The notes: generated by a model not told the origin, from the sequence alone. 64,000 nucleotides of DNA from Oscillospiraceae bacterium (GCA_031262985.1 JAISGQ010000009.1:25646-89645); one strand, 5' to 3'; shown: positions 7,487 to 15,723, counted from the stretch's first letter. Translations and numbers: made by a program.

Positions 7487-8245
7487 CTACCCGAACCGTC
7501 CCGTAATATAGTCGGCAGTTCTTTTGTCGGTGGGATTCGCGAATATCTCCTCCGCCGTGCCCTCCTCTATCAGATTGCCGGAGAGCATGAACACCGCGCG
7601 GTCGGAAATTCGCCCTCCCTGCTGTATGTTGTGGGGAGCAATCACTATAGTAAACTGCTTTTTCAGCTCCTGCAGCGACTCCTCTATCTTCGCTGTGGAG
7701 ATAGGGTCAAGCCCCGAACACGGTCTGTCGAGGAGTATAACCTCAGGCTTGAGGGCAAGCACACGCGCCATGCACAGACGCTGTTGCTGTCCTCCCGAAA
7801 GCGAGGCGGCGGGAGTATCAAGACGGTCGCACACGTCCTCCCAGAGAGCCGCCATTTTCAGCGACTGCTCGACTATGCCCTCCAGCTCACTCCTTCGCTT
7901 GATTCCGCTAAGGCGCGGTCCGTATGCCATGTTGTCGAAAATCGACATAGGCAGAGGAGTAGGTACGTCAAAAACCATGCCAACCCTGCGGCGGAGCTGA
8001 GTTAGGCTGACGCTCGGCGCGTGGATGTCCTCATTGTCGATGAGGATTCTGCCCTCTGCGCGGGTGTCGGGAATCAGCTCGTAGAGGCGGTTGAGTGACC
8101 GAAGTAGTGTGGTAATCCCGCTTTTGGCAGGACCGAAAACCGACATAATGCGGTTCTTCGGAATGTCTAATGAAAAGTCGTTTATCGCCTGCTTTTTGCC
8201 GTAGAAGAAGCTGAGGTTCTCTATCTTAATTTTAGTATCGGTCAA
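7487..8245 (-). CDS. pstB: PstB1: phosphate importer ATPase with degenerate Walker sites
   Basis: 252 residues with a TTG start behind GGGAGG; the start overlaps the pstA stop by 4 bases. Overall it is clearly PstB-like (ALWEDVCDRLD, PLPMSIFDNMAYGPR, C-terminal TADYITGRFG). Key residues are lost: Walker A reads GPAKSGITT with Ile44 for the lysine; the Q-loop is VFDVPTP with Asp93 for glutamine; Walker B ends LLDRP with Arg174 for the catalytic glutamate. The signature LSGGQQQR (149-156) and the H-loop histidine (APHN) are intact. It therefore cannot hydrolyse ATP alone, but it can offer its signature motif to a partner. PstB2 in the same operon has the opposite set of losses. The DNA is in frame with no decay elsewhere, so this looks selected, not a pseudogene. 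Confidence 0.9.
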   Translation of the reverse strand: MTDTKIKIENLSFFYGKKQAINDFSLDIPKNRIMSVFGPAKSGITTLLRSLNRLYELIPDTRAEGRILIDNEDIHAPSVSLTQLRRRVGMVFDVPTPLPMSIFDNMAYGPRLSGIKRRSELEGIVEQSLKMAALWEDVCDRLDTPAASLSGGQQQRLCMARVLALKPEVILLDRPCSGLDPISTAKIEESLQELKKQFTIVIAPHNIQQGGRISDRAVFMLSGNLIEEGTAEEIFANPTDKRTADYITGRFG

Positions 8246-9111
8246 TTTCGTTTGCCTCCCTTCGCTTCCTTCTTTTTCCCCTTATTGGAGATGAATCGGT
8301 TGAGCAGTATATTAGCTCCTACGTTTATGATGAAAATCAGTATAATCAGCAAAGCCGCCGTTCCGAATGCGTTCGCGGGGGAGATGTCCTCCATTGCAAG
8401 AGTGTAGAAATGCACCGCCATGGTTCGCGTCGGGGCAAAGAGTGAGGTAGGCATTCTCAGCGACGAACCCGCCGTGAGGACGAGAGCCGCCGTCTCCGCG
8501 ACACTTCTGCCGACGCTGAGTATGATTCCGTTCGTTATTCCCTGAATCGCGGCGGGGAAGACCACCTTGTAGATAGTCTGCCACTTGGTAGCTCCCAGAG
8601 AGAAGCTGGTTTCGCGGTAGCTGCCGGGAACGCCGCGAATCGCCTCCTCCGAGGTTCTGATTATGGTGGGGAGAATCATTATGGCGAGAGTAAGCCCGCC
8701 GGAGAGAATCGACCAGCCCAAGCCGAGGTACATGACGAAAAAGATGAAGCCGAACAGTCCGTACACTATCGAGGGGATTCCCGCCAGCGACTCCGCGCTG
8801 AATCGGATAATTTTTGTTATCGCGCCGCCTTTTGTGTACTCTGCGAGGTAGACTGCCGTGCCTACTCCCAGAGGAGTGGCAATCAGGACGGCGACGGCGG
8901 TGACAAGCACTGTTCCGACTATGGGGGAGGCTATACCTCCTGCCGCGCCGCCTCCCTCGGGGATTTCGGTGAGGAAGCTCCAGCTCAGAGTGGGCAGTCC
9001 CTTTGCCAGTATATAGATTACTATAGCCGCAAGCACTGCAACGACGAGCATTGCCGCCGCCCAGATGATCGACTTTGCGATTTTTTCACTGCTCTTCGCG
9101 CTTAATTTCAT
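8242..9111 (-). CDS. pstA: Phosphate ABC transporter permease PstA
   Basis: 289 residues, six predicted membrane helices, one of the two inner-membrane subunits that form the phosphate channel with PstC. The ATPase-coupling EAA loop is visible as SLGATKWQTIYKVVFPAAI (about 175-195), and the family motif ESLAGIPSIVYGLFGF lies near residue 110. The tail is Lys-rich. It follows pstC by 18 bases and overlaps pstB1 by 4 bases (stop/start), consistent with coupled translation of the importer subunits. Confidence 0.95.
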   Translation of the reverse strand: MKLSAKSSEKIAKSIIWAAAMLVVAVLAAIVIYILAKGLPTLSWSFLTEIPEGGGAAGGIASPIVGTVLVTAVAVLIATPLGVGTAVYLAEYTKGGAITKIIRFSAESLAGIPSIVYGLFGFIFFVMYLGLGWSILSGGLTLAIMILPTIIRTSEEAIRGVPGSYRETSFSLGATKWQTIYKVVFPAAIQGITNGIILSVGRSVAETAALVLTAGSSLRMPTSLFAPTRTMAVHFYTLAMEDISPANAFGTAALLIILIFIINVGANILLNRFISNKGKKKEAKGGKRN

Positions 9112-9129
9112 ATCACCATCTCACTTCCA

Positions 9130-9990
9130 TTACCTGCGTCCCTTATTCTTATCCCGCGTTATATACTGCGCCAGTCCGTTTATAATCATAATCACCACGA
9201 ACAGCACAATTCCCGTAGCAAAGAGAGCCTGCTCATGTGCGCCCTCCGCGTAGCCCATCTCGATGCCTATATTGGTCGTCAGCGTCCGCACAGGATCGAG
9301 TATAGACTCAGGCAGTGCAACGGCGTTTCCCAGCACCATAATTACCGCCATGGTTTCTCCTACTGCGCGTCCGATTCCGAGGACTACAGAGGCGACAATC
9401 CCCGACTTCGCCGATGGGAGTACAACCGAATATATCGCCTGCCAGTGCGTCATGCCGAGAGCTAACGCACCCTCCTTGTACTGCCGAGGGAGTGCGAGTA
9501 TCGACACCTCCGAAATGCTGATGACAGTCGGGAGAATCATGATAGCGAGGATAATCGAACCCGCCAGAATACTTAAGCCCGGTCCTCCCAGATAATCCCT
9601 TATCAGAGGAACGACAAAAATCATCCCCCAAAAGCCGTACACCACCGACGGAATACCCGCGAGGAGCTGTATAACAGGTCGGAATATCTTCGAGAGCCAC
9701 GCCGGCGCAAACTCCGCGAGAAAGATACTGCAGCATATGCCGATAGGTACTCCTATCACCGCCGCGCCGAAAGTTACCGAAACCGAACCCGCAATCATGG
9801 GGAAAATGCCGAACTCCCCTCTGCCGGGTGCCCACGTCATGCCGAAGATGAAGTCTTTCAGCCCTACCTCAGCTATGAGCGGAGTACCCTTTATGAGGAT
9901 GAATACAGTAATCAGAGCAAGCACAGATATAGACGAGAGTGCCAGCACAAAAAATATTCTCCCCGAGAGCTTTTCTTTAAAATCCTTCAT
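9130..9990 (-). CDS. pstC: Phosphate ABC transporter permease PstC
   Basis: 286 residues with six helices. Family motifs: IQLLAGIPSVVYGFWGM near residue 110 and the EAA loop ALGMTHWQAIYSVVLPSAKSGI near residue 180. It starts 4 bases after pstS, with AAGGGG as ribosome site. Partner of PstA; both contact the PstB dimer. Because PstC and PstA are different, an asymmetric PstB1/PstB2 dimer would have two distinct docking faces, which fits the ATPase pattern seen in this operon. Confidence 0.95.
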   Translation of the reverse strand: MKDFKEKLSGRIFFVLALSSISVLALITVFILIKGTPLIAEVGLKDFIFGMTWAPGRGEFGIFPMIAGSVSVTFGAAVIGVPIGICCSIFLAEFAPAWLSKIFRPVIQLLAGIPSVVYGFWGMIFVVPLIRDYLGGPGLSILAGSIILAIMILPTVISISEVSILALPRQYKEGALALGMTHWQAIYSVVLPSAKSGIVASVVLGIGRAVGETMAVIMVLGNAVALPESILDPVRTLTTNIGIEMGYAEGAHEQALFATGIVLFVVIMIINGLAQYITRDKNKGRR

Positions 9991-9994
9991 GACA

Positions 9995-10891
9995 CTACCC
10001 CTTCTCTATCCCTTCTGTAGCAGGAATCAGCCCGTTTTCGAGGAGCAGCTTCTGCCCCTCATCTGACAGGATGTAGTCGATAAACAGCTTTGCGTCGCCT
10101 ATAGGCTCGCTGTTTGCCACAAACAGGAACGGGCGGTACATCTGATAGCTCCCGTTGACTATATTCTCGTGAGTAGCCGCCACTCCGTTAAGCTCGAGTG
10201 CGGCGACCTTGCTGTCGCACAGCCCTAAGGAGATGAAGCCGATGGAGTTTTTGTCGTCCGCAACTAACTGCTTTACCGAGCCGTTGGAGTTCTGGACAAT
10301 GGCTTTGGGAGTGATATACTTCTCTCCCATAAACAAATCCTCAAATGCGCTTCTCGTTCCCGAACCTTCCTCGCGTGCAATCAGATGAATTTTTGCGTTG
10401 TTGCCGCCTACCTGCTCCCAGTTGACAATCTCCCCTGCGTATATGCTCCTGACCTGCTCATAGGTAAGCCCCTTGACGGGGTTTTCGGGATGCACTATGA
10501 CGGCGAGACCGTCCTTCGCAATTTCTACACTCCACAGTCCCCTGTCAAGCTCCTTGTCCTTTAGGCTTCGCGACGACATACCGATTTGTGCAGTGCCCGC
10601 CTCCGCCGCCGTGATTCCCGCCGAAGAGCCGCCGCCCTGTATGTCTATCGCAATATCGGGATAGAGGGAAGCAAATTCCTCTGACAGTATCTCCACATAC
10701 GGCTGTACGGAGGTCGAACCGGCTATGACAATGCCGCCCTCCGGTCTTGAACAGCCGTGCAGAAATGAGGTGCAGAGCAGCGCGGCAATCATGAACGCCG
10801 CCTTTAATCCGAGGCTGCACCGCGCAGAAGTCGGCGCAGTATAGCGTTTCGCGGGATTTGAAATATTCATCAAGCTCTCCATCTCCTTCAT
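9995..10891 (-). CDS. pstS: Phosphate-binding lipoprotein PstS
   Basis: 298 residues. A hydrophobic signal segment ends in TSFLHGC, a lipobox with an unusual His at -2, so the protein is probably anchored outside the membrane as the phosphate receptor of the Pst importer. Binding-site motifs: IAGSTSVQPYVE, QGGGSSAGI and REEGSGTRSAFEDLF, which hold the phosphate through Ser/Thr/Arg contacts. The annotated start overlaps the pstB2 stop by one base (TAATG); an internal ATG at 10870 with GGAGAG 4 bases before it is an alternative and leaves a shorter signal peptide. Confidence 0.93.
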   Translation of the reverse strand: MKEMESLMNISNPAKRYTAPTSARCSLGLKAAFMIAALLCTSFLHGCSRPEGGIVIAGSTSVQPYVEILSEEFASLYPDIAIDIQGGGSSAGITAAEAGTAQIGMSSRSLKDKELDRGLWSVEIAKDGLAVIVHPENPVKGLTYEQVRSIYAGEIVNWEQVGGNNAKIHLIAREEGSGTRSAFEDLFMGEKYITPKAIVQNSNGSVKQLVADDKNSIGFISLGLCDSKVAALELNGVAATHENIVNGSYQMYRPFLFVANSEPIGDAKLFIDYILSDEGQKLLLENGLIPATEGIEKG

Positions 10892-11676
10892 TATCCGTAC
10901 CGCCCTGTGATGTAGTCCTCTGTACGCTTGTCCTTTGGAGTTGAAAAAATCTGTTCTGTCGTTCCGTACTCCACCAGCCTGCCGATTTTCTCGTCGTCAA
11001 TCATCATGAACGCCGACATATCGGACACTCTCGCCGCCTGCTCCATGCTGTGCGTCACTATCATGATAGTGTACGACTGCGCCAGCTCCGTCATCAGCTC
11101 CTCCACCCTCATTGTGGATTCGGGGTCGAGCGCACTGCACGACTCGTCCATGAGTATTACCTCCGGCTCTATCGCCAGTGTACGCGCTATGCAGAGCTGC
11201 TGCTGTGTGCCTAACGGGAGGTTTAAGGCGGACTGCCGAAGGTTGTCCTTCACGTCCTCCCAGAGAGCCACGCGGCGTAGGCAGTTTTCGGCAATCGACT
11301 CAAGCTCGTCTCTGTGCTTTACTCCGTGGCGGCGCGGACCGATTACTACGTTGTCAAATATGCTCATGGGGAACGGATTGGGTTTTTGGAAAACCATGCC
11401 CACCTTCTTGCGAAGGGCTACGGCGTCTGTCTCCTCGCCGTAGACTGATATTTTGTCGAGATACACATTCCCCTCTACCCGCGCCTCGGGTATAAGGTCG
11501 TTCATTCTGTTGAAAACGCGCAGTAAGGAGGACTTCCCGCAGCCCGACGGTCCTATTATCGCCGTAATGGCGCGGGAGGGAATCTCCATAGTTATGTCCT
11601 TGAGAGCGTGGCGGCTTCCGTAGTATAAATTCAGGTTTTCGGTTCTGAGCCTGCTCTTTTCTGAAATCTCCGACAT
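10891..11676 (-). CDS. pstB: PstB2: phosphate importer ATPase with degenerate signature motif
   Basis: 261 residues from the ATG at 11676 (GGGAG 6-10 bases upstream); the track adds one TTG codon. Walker A is canonical (GPSGCGKSS, Lys48), as are the Q-loop (VFQKPNPFP), the Walker B glutamate ([12 protein letters not shown]) and the H-loop (VTHSMEQAA). The signature motif, LSGGQQQR in PstB, reads LPLGTQQQ, losing the serine and second glycine that clamp the ATP gamma phosphate. It is the first gene of the operon, whereas pstB usually follows pstA, and complements the losses in PstB1. Likely partner in a heterodimer with one competent site: PstB2 Walker motifs with PstB1 signature. Confidence 0.9.
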   Translation of the reverse strand: MSEISEKSRLRTENLNLYYGSRHALKDITMEIPSRAITAIIGPSGCGKSSLLRVFNRMNDLIPEARVEGNVYLDKISVYGEETDAVALRKKVGMVFQKPNPFPMSIFDNVVIGPRRHGVKHRDELESIAENCLRRVALWEDVKDNLRQSALNLPLGTQQQLCIARTLAIEPEVILMDESCSALDPESTMRVEELMTELAQSYTIMIVTHSMEQAARVSDMSAFMMIDDEKIGRLVEYGTTEQIFSTPKDKRTEDYITGRYG

Positions 11677-11754
11677 CAAATTCTCCCTTCCAACTTTGTG
11701 CTGTAGTTATTTTATCTCCAAAACGGAGGAATATTAAAGTTAAGCTCCGAGGTC

Positions 11755-11783
11755 ATTATATAAGTGCTGCCATATTAAGTCAA
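11755..11783 (-). promoter_or_regulatory. Promoter of the pst operon
   Basis: On the minus strand TTGACT (11783-11778), 17 bases, TATAAT (11760-11755), about 80 bases before pstB2. Confidence 0.75.
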
Positions 11784-11837
11784 TTCAAAGGAGTATGTTT
11801 TAACCTATATTTTACCTCGTTTTTACATTACCGCCAC

Positions 11838-11877
11838 CTGTACACCACCTGCATATCATCTGTATACCACCTTATAA
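11838..11877. promoter_or_regulatory. Candidate PHO-box-like direct repeats upstream of pst
   Basis: Three heptamers with an exact 11-base period: CTGTACA (11838), CTGCATA (11849), CTGTATA (11860), with a weaker fourth CTTATAA at 11871. The spacing (7+4) equals that of PhoB/PhoP boxes and the heptamer resembles CTGTCAT. They lie about 55 bases upstream of the pst -35. The link to phosphate control is inference. Confidence 0.45.
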
Positions 11878-11884
11878 AGCACAA

Positions 11885-11928
11885 AAAAACCGACAATCCC
11901 GCACTGCTTTGCGGTATTGTCGGTTTTT
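11885..11928 (-). terminator. Terminator of the first TM2 gene
   Basis: 13-bp stem AAAAACCGACAAT / ATTGTCGGTTTTT (11885-11897 with 11916-11928) with an inner CCGCA/TGCGG pairing; on the minus strand the stem runs into a T tract. Confidence 0.85.
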
Positions 11929-11984
11929 GGATTATGTCAGTGTTAATCTTTCGCGCAGTATGTCAGTATCTACTGTTCGAAGAA

Positions 11985-12182
11985 TTAGTCGGCATACTCG
12001 CCGTCCTTCGGCTTGAGGTTTCCGACAAGAATACGGATAAAGTCGATAAGAGTAATGAATCCTAATCCGCCGAATGTGAGCAGCTTCAAAATGCCCATGC
12101 CTGTGTAGCCGAGATAGAAGCGGTCAATGCCTAATCCGCCGAGGAAGAATGAGAGGAGAGCGGCAACTGTCTTTGATTTCAT
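11985..12182 (-). CDS. TM2-domain membrane protein (copy 1)
   Basis: 65 residues. Two membrane helices joined by the short TM2 hallmark GIDRFYLGYTGMG; it opens MKSKTVAALLSFFLGG. The family is small, widespread and of unknown function in bacteria. It is about 80% identical to the protein at 12429-12644, so this is a recent tandem duplication. It has its own terminator and an AGAAGG ribosome site; the 245-base gap to the upstream copy holds an AT-rich hairpin, so it may be a separate transcript. Confidence 0.85.
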   Translation of the reverse strand: MKSKTVAALLSFFLGGLGIDRFYLGYTGMGILKLLTFGGLGFITLIDFIRILVGNLKPKDGEYAD

Positions 12183-12352
12183 AATTTGGACCTTCTTTCT
12201 TTTTTGTTTATTTCACTCAAAAGGTAATCCTTTTGCTGAGTGCATTATTATAACAACACCTTATTCCTTTACATATCGAGAATATGTATCAGAAATTAAC
12301 ACTATCACGATTCTATCATAACAGTTTTAAAATTGCAATATTTTCCATCAAA

Positions 12353-12380
12353 TAATTGTTTATTTTTTAAATAAACAATT
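12353..12380 (-). terminator. AT-rich hairpin after the second TM2 gene
   Basis: AATTGTTTATTT / AAATAAACAATT, 12-bp stem with a 3-4 base loop. It lies downstream of the TM2 gene at 12429 on the minus strand and may end the hslO operon. Confidence 0.5.
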
Positions 12381-12428
12381 AAGAATGTATTCATATATTT
12401 AGTTTAGCATATCCCCCTGCTAAGACAA

Positions 12429-12644
12429 TCAGGTCGTGTCTCCTCCCTTTTCGGCGTATTCACCGTCCTTCGGCTTGAGGCTTCCCACAAGTATGCGGAC
12501 AACGTCAATAAAAGTAATCACGCCGAAGCCGCCGAGTGTGAGCAGCTTCAACACTCCCATACCAGTGTAGCCGAGATAGAAGCGGTCAATGCCGAGACCT
12601 CCCAAAAATATCGCGAGGAGAGCGGCAACTGTCTTTGATTTCAT
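12429..12644 (-). CDS. TM2-domain membrane protein (copy 2)
   Basis: 71 residues, same architecture as copy 1 with a slightly longer hydrophilic tail (EKGGDTT). The ATG overlaps the hslO stop (ATGA), so it is translated with the hslO operon. The overlap makes this the likely parent copy and the promoter-distal copy 1 the duplicate. TM2 proteins have been tied to membrane or stress processes only loosely; no specific role is proposed. Confidence 0.85.
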   Translation of the reverse strand: MKSKTVAALLAIFLGGLGIDRFYLGYTGMGVLKLLTLGGFGVITFIDVVRILVGSLKPKDGEYAEKGGDTT

Positions 12645-13546
12645 AATGCGGTTCTTCCTTCTTCTTTGTCGGAGCGTATTTCTGCCGCTATAGCCAACAG
12701 TTCCTCCCTCGAAAAGTATCTTTTAGCATCGCAGAACTGACAGCACACCTCCGCCGGCTTCTCCTCCCGAGACAGCTCGAGGAGGTCGTCCTCACTGAGG
12801 GTTTTGAACGCGGATATGCACTTCTCCCTACTGCAGTAGCACTTGTAGGAGACCTCTGTCTCCTCGAAAAATTCGAGCGTGAAGCCGTCGAGTGCCGCCT
12901 TGCACATATCCTCAAGCGTAAAGCCTGCGGCAAACATAGCCGACACGCTCTTGACTGTGGCAAGGGTGCTTTCTATACGCTCAATCTCCCTCTCATCGGC
13001 AAGGGGGAGGAGCTGAATAATGTAGCCGCCCGCCGAAACGACCTCGCCGTTTTCATCGAGCTTTACTCCGAGGGAGAGGACGGTAGGCACCTGCTCACTT
13101 ACAGCGTGGTAGTTGGTCAGCTCCTGCGCTATGCTGCCTGTAGTGACCTTGACCTGCGCGGTGTAGGGAGTACCCTCCCCGAAATCCTTTATTACAGCCA
13201 TCAGCCCGTCTGTCCCAACTGCGTCGGACACGCTGAACTCCCCGTCATTCACAAACTGAGGATGCCCCGCAAGTCCGCGCACATTGCCCTCACTGTCGGA
13301 CACCGCGAGCAGCATACCCGCGCCTCCTCCGCCCTCGACGCGCAGTGTGAGGCTCGCCCCCTTCTCCTTGAGCTTGTTGCCCATGAGGGAAGCCCCTGTG
13401 AGGAGCTGTCCGAGTGCTATGGTGACGGCGGGAGAAGTGCCGTGAATCTCCTTCATGCGCCGAACTATTGCCGTGCTGTCTATAGCCGCGCCGAGAATCA
13501 GCCCGTCGTCGGTGATACATCTTATTAATTTTCCCGTTTCTTTCAT
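12641..13546 (-). CDS. hslO: Redox-activated chaperone Hsp33
   Basis: 301 residues. Hsp33 binds unfolding proteins when oxidants release its zinc and form disulfides. The C-terminal zinc site is complete: CYC in SYKCYCSREK (about residue 236) and CQFC in EVCCQFCDAKRYF (about 270). The N-terminal domain has the family features GQLLTGASLMG and EGGGGAGMLLAVSD. It overlaps the methyltransferase upstream by 4 bases and the TM2 gene downstream by 4 bases, so the four genes yerC-like/methyltransferase/hslO/TM2 form one operon. Confidence 0.95.
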   Translation of the reverse strand: MKETGKLIRCITDDGLILGAAIDSTAIVRRMKEIHGTSPAVTIALGQLLTGASLMGNKLKEKGASLTLRVEGGGGAGMLLAVSDSEGNVRGLAGHPQFVNDGEFSVSDAVGTDGLMAVIKDFGEGTPYTAQVKVTTGSIAQELTNYHAVSEQVPTVLSLGVKLDENGEVVSAGGYIIQLLPLADEREIERIESTLATVKSVSAMFAAGFTLEDMCKAALDGFTLEFFEETEVSYKCYCSREKCISAFKTLSEDDLLELSREEKPAEVCCQFCDAKRYFSREELLAIAAEIRSDKEEGRTAL

Positions 13547-14286
13547 GCCTTCCTCTTTCTCCTGACCGCAACGAACACCGCCCGCTGGGAGGTATCGTTT
13601 ATTTCGTTATCTGTGTAGCCGTCAAATATACCCTCCACGTCAAATTCGGCGTCTTTGAGCATATTTGACAGCGTGACTATGTCATACGCACGCTCCGAGA
13701 AGCTCTCCGTACTCCTATGATAAACTCCTTCGCTTTCCGTGAAAAAATCCATACTTATTTCTACAATGCCGTTTTCATCGCAGGGGAAGTTCCTCCACAC
13801 GCAGTAAACCTCGTCGTTCTCCATGACGAATATGTTGTCGGAGAGAATGTTTCGGTGCTTGTACGGCGTGTTCACATCGAATATAAGCACTCCGCCGTCC
13901 TCCAAAAAGAGGGAGGCACGGCGAAATATCTCCTTCACCAAAGCCGTTTGCGTGACATGGCTTATGCTGTCGAGAGTGCATACTACCGCGTCCGCAGTGC
14001 CGTAGAGGTCGAGCCTCTGCATCTTCTGGCAGAGGAGCAGGGTGTTTCCTCCTAACTTCTCGCGCGCCTTAGAGAGCATATCATACGAGCCGTCAACGCA
14101 AATCATGTCGTAGCCGAGTTCCTTCAAGCGTAAGGAGAGAGTGCCTGTTCCGCAGGCGAGGTCAACTACTGTATTTGTAACCTTAGTGTGTCCCGCAAGC
14201 TTCCTGTCTATCCATCGGGCAATCAGCTCATAGTCCACATCGGTCATCAAGCAGTCGTAATAATTTGAAAAATCACTGTACGGCAT
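13543..14286 (-). CDS. Class I SAM-dependent methyltransferase
   Basis: 247 residues. The SAM-binding motif I is VVDLACGTGTLSLRL (about 41-55), followed by the acidic post-motif II (MICVDGS) and CTLDSISHV. The fold resembles the YqeM group of small Firmicutes methyltransferases, whose substrate is unknown. Start ATG overlaps the stop of the TrpR-like gene (TAATG) and its stop overlaps hslO (ATGA). Substrate cannot be told from sequence. Confidence 0.85.
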   Translation of the reverse strand: MPYSDFSNYYDCLMTDVDYELIARWIDRKLAGHTKVTNTVVDLACGTGTLSLRLKELGYDMICVDGSYDMLSKAREKLGGNTLLLCQKMQRLDLYGTADAVVCTLDSISHVTQTALVKEIFRRASLFLEDGGVLIFDVNTPYKHRNILSDNIFVMENDEVYCVWRNFPCDENGIVEISMDFFTESEGVYHRSTESFSERAYDIVTLSNMLKDAEFDVEGIFDGYTDNEINDTSQRAVFVAVRRKRKA

Positions 14287-14621
14287 TACTCTTCACTCGC
14301 CGCTTTTGTCTCCCCGCCGATTGCCGACTTCTCCTCCTCGGTCATCCTGCCGAAAACCAAATCGTACCCGTCACAGCCGTAGTGCAGGGAGCGGTTGACC
14401 CTGCTGATTGTGGCGGTACTCGCGCCTGTGCTGTCCACTATGTTGCTGTAGACGCGCTTGTCGCACAGCATTTGAGCCACTACAATCCTCTGCGACATCG
14501 CCTTTAGCTCAGGGATTGTGCATAAGTCCTCGAAAAAGCTGTAGCACTCATCTATATTTTGCAGTTTGAGTATGGCGTTAAACAGAAATTCCACGTTGAA
14601 ATCCTTTAGCTTGCTGTTCAT
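14286..14621 (-). CDS. YerC/YecD-type TrpR-like DNA-binding protein
   Basis: 111 residues. The TrpR-like helix-turn-helix is visible in IPELKAMSQRIVVAQMLCDK and STGASTATISRVNRSLHYG. The family is a Firmicutes relative of the Trp repressor with an unknown ligand. First gene of the operon with methyltransferase, hslO and TM2, with a strong GGAGGG site. It may regulate its own operon; no clear operator was identified in the 190 bases upstream. Confidence 0.88.
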   Translation of the reverse strand: MNSKLKDFNVEFLFNAILKLQNIDECYSFFEDLCTIPELKAMSQRIVVAQMLCDKRVYSNIVDSTGASTATISRVNRSLHYGCDGYDLVFGRMTEEEKSAIGGETKAASEE

Positions 14622-14723
14622 TTTATTTACCCTCCGTATTTCGGTAAATTTGCGGGAATCGGGATATCGGATAATTACATATCACAATTTACCGCAATAA
14701 AATTTTACAGCATAAAACTCAAA

Positions 14724-14761
14724 AAGTAAATGAGTATTTTTGAAAAAACACTCATTTACTT
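14724..14761. terminator. Hairpin between M15 peptidase and YerC-like gene
   Basis: AAGTAAATGAGT / ACTCATTTACTT, 12-bp stem with a 14-base loop, 50 bases after the peptidase stop on the minus strand. Weak T tail, so a terminator is only probable. Confidence 0.5.
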
Positions 14762-14811
14762 CCGATTTTGCTCATTTTTCACAGCCGAGTTGCACATCTC
14801 TATAACATTCG

Positions 14812-15507
14812 CTATTTCGACGCTTTCAGGATAGCGGCGCGTGTGGCAGGACCGACACTGCCGTCCACCTCGAGTTTTTTCGCCTTCTGAAATGCCTTGA
14901 CCGCCGAGAGCGTCTTAGGTCCGAACTTGCCGTCCACCGCCAAATTTTTATCGGTAATCCGCTTTAAGTTCCACTGAACCCACCGCACGTTGTTCCCGCT
15001 CATGCCCTTCTTCACCGCCTTTGTCGGCGTTGCGTAGGGGCATTTCTGCACGGAGGCACTGCCGCTTCCTGCTTTCCCGCCGAATGTGGAGACGGTTTTG
15101 TACTCCCCGCTGGTCTTGTCGTAGAAGTGCTTGGGGCTTCGCAAATCGACATGAGTGAAGGTGTCGTAGAGGATAATGCCCGTAAAGCCGCACGTCTCCG
15201 CGAGTTTTGCCGCCTGTAGGGGAGTGCAACCCTTGATATTGATGTCCGCCGCCGCGCCCTTGAGGTGATTTGAGTTGGTCGATGCTCCTGCCACCTCCGC
15301 GTTGTGCTTCTTGCAGCGGTAGCCGCTCCCCGTTATGTTGATTGATACATTTCCCGCAAGCTTTCGAAGCTGCTCGAGTTTGTCAATCAGCTTGCTCTCT
15401 ATTTTGGTGGTAGTACAGCAGCCCTTGCCCTTGCAGTCGAACTCCGTTGACTTGAAATTCGCGCTCAGCTTAGTCGCCGTGCCTCGTTTGTATGATTTTA
15501 CAGACAT
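14812..15507 (-). CDS. Endolysin-like M15 peptidase with peptidoglycan-binding domain
   Basis: 231 residues from the ATG at 15507 (MSVKSYKRG), 6 bases after GAGGTG; the track start three codons upstream has no such spacing. The N-terminal domain is a zinc D-Ala-D-Ala/D,L-peptidase of the M15A (PF08291) type: GSGYRC, NHLKGAAADI (His and Asp ligands) and FTHVDLR (second His). The C-terminal ~70 residues are a PG_binding_1 domain (VRWVQWNLKRI, DGKFGPKTLSAVKAFQ). There is no signal peptide, so it resembles a phage endolysin more than an exported cell-wall enzyme, yet no other phage genes are near. It lies downstream of the two-component system on the same strand. Confidence 0.85.
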   Translation of the reverse strand: MSVKSYKRGTATKLSANFKSTEFDCKGKGCCTTTKIESKLIDKLEQLRKLAGNVSINITGSGYRCKKHNAEVAGASTNSNHLKGAAADINIKGCTPLQAAKLAETCGFTGIILYDTFTHVDLRSPKHFYDKTSGEYKTVSTFGGKAGSGSASVQKCPYATPTKAVKKGMSGNNVRWVQWNLKRITDKNLAVDGKFGPKTLSAVKAFQKAKKLEVDGSVGPATRAAILKASK

Positions 15508-15597
15508 GATTAACACCTCGTTTCAATGTATATGCGATGGGGCGGGTGTTAATGCGCGGAGTGAGGTGAGGGAAGTGTGAGGATGTATATTTCCACA

Positions 15598-15639
15598 GCA
15601 AAAGGATACCATCCTTATAACAAGGAGGTATCCTTTTGC
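15598..15639. repeat. Long imperfect hairpin between sensor kinase and M15 gene
   Basis: GCAAAAGGATACC / GGTATCCTTTTGC (13 bp) encloses an inner TCCTT/AAGGA stem. No T tract on the minus strand, so it may be a processing or regulatory structure, not a plain terminator. Confidence 0.55.
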
Positions 15640-15723
15640 GTTTGTGAGAGTAAGGTTAATTTTGTTTTGTGTTAAGTTTTAAATGCTGAGTGTCATTCTC
15701 TTTCCTGTGCTATCCTGTTAGTT

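Noticed and set aside
7317-7511. ORF in the family B repeat, with a near-identical peptide at 49873-50109
   Set aside because: Both are translations of the same repeat; the shared peptide comes from DNA identity, and the ORFs lack ribosome sites and coding character.
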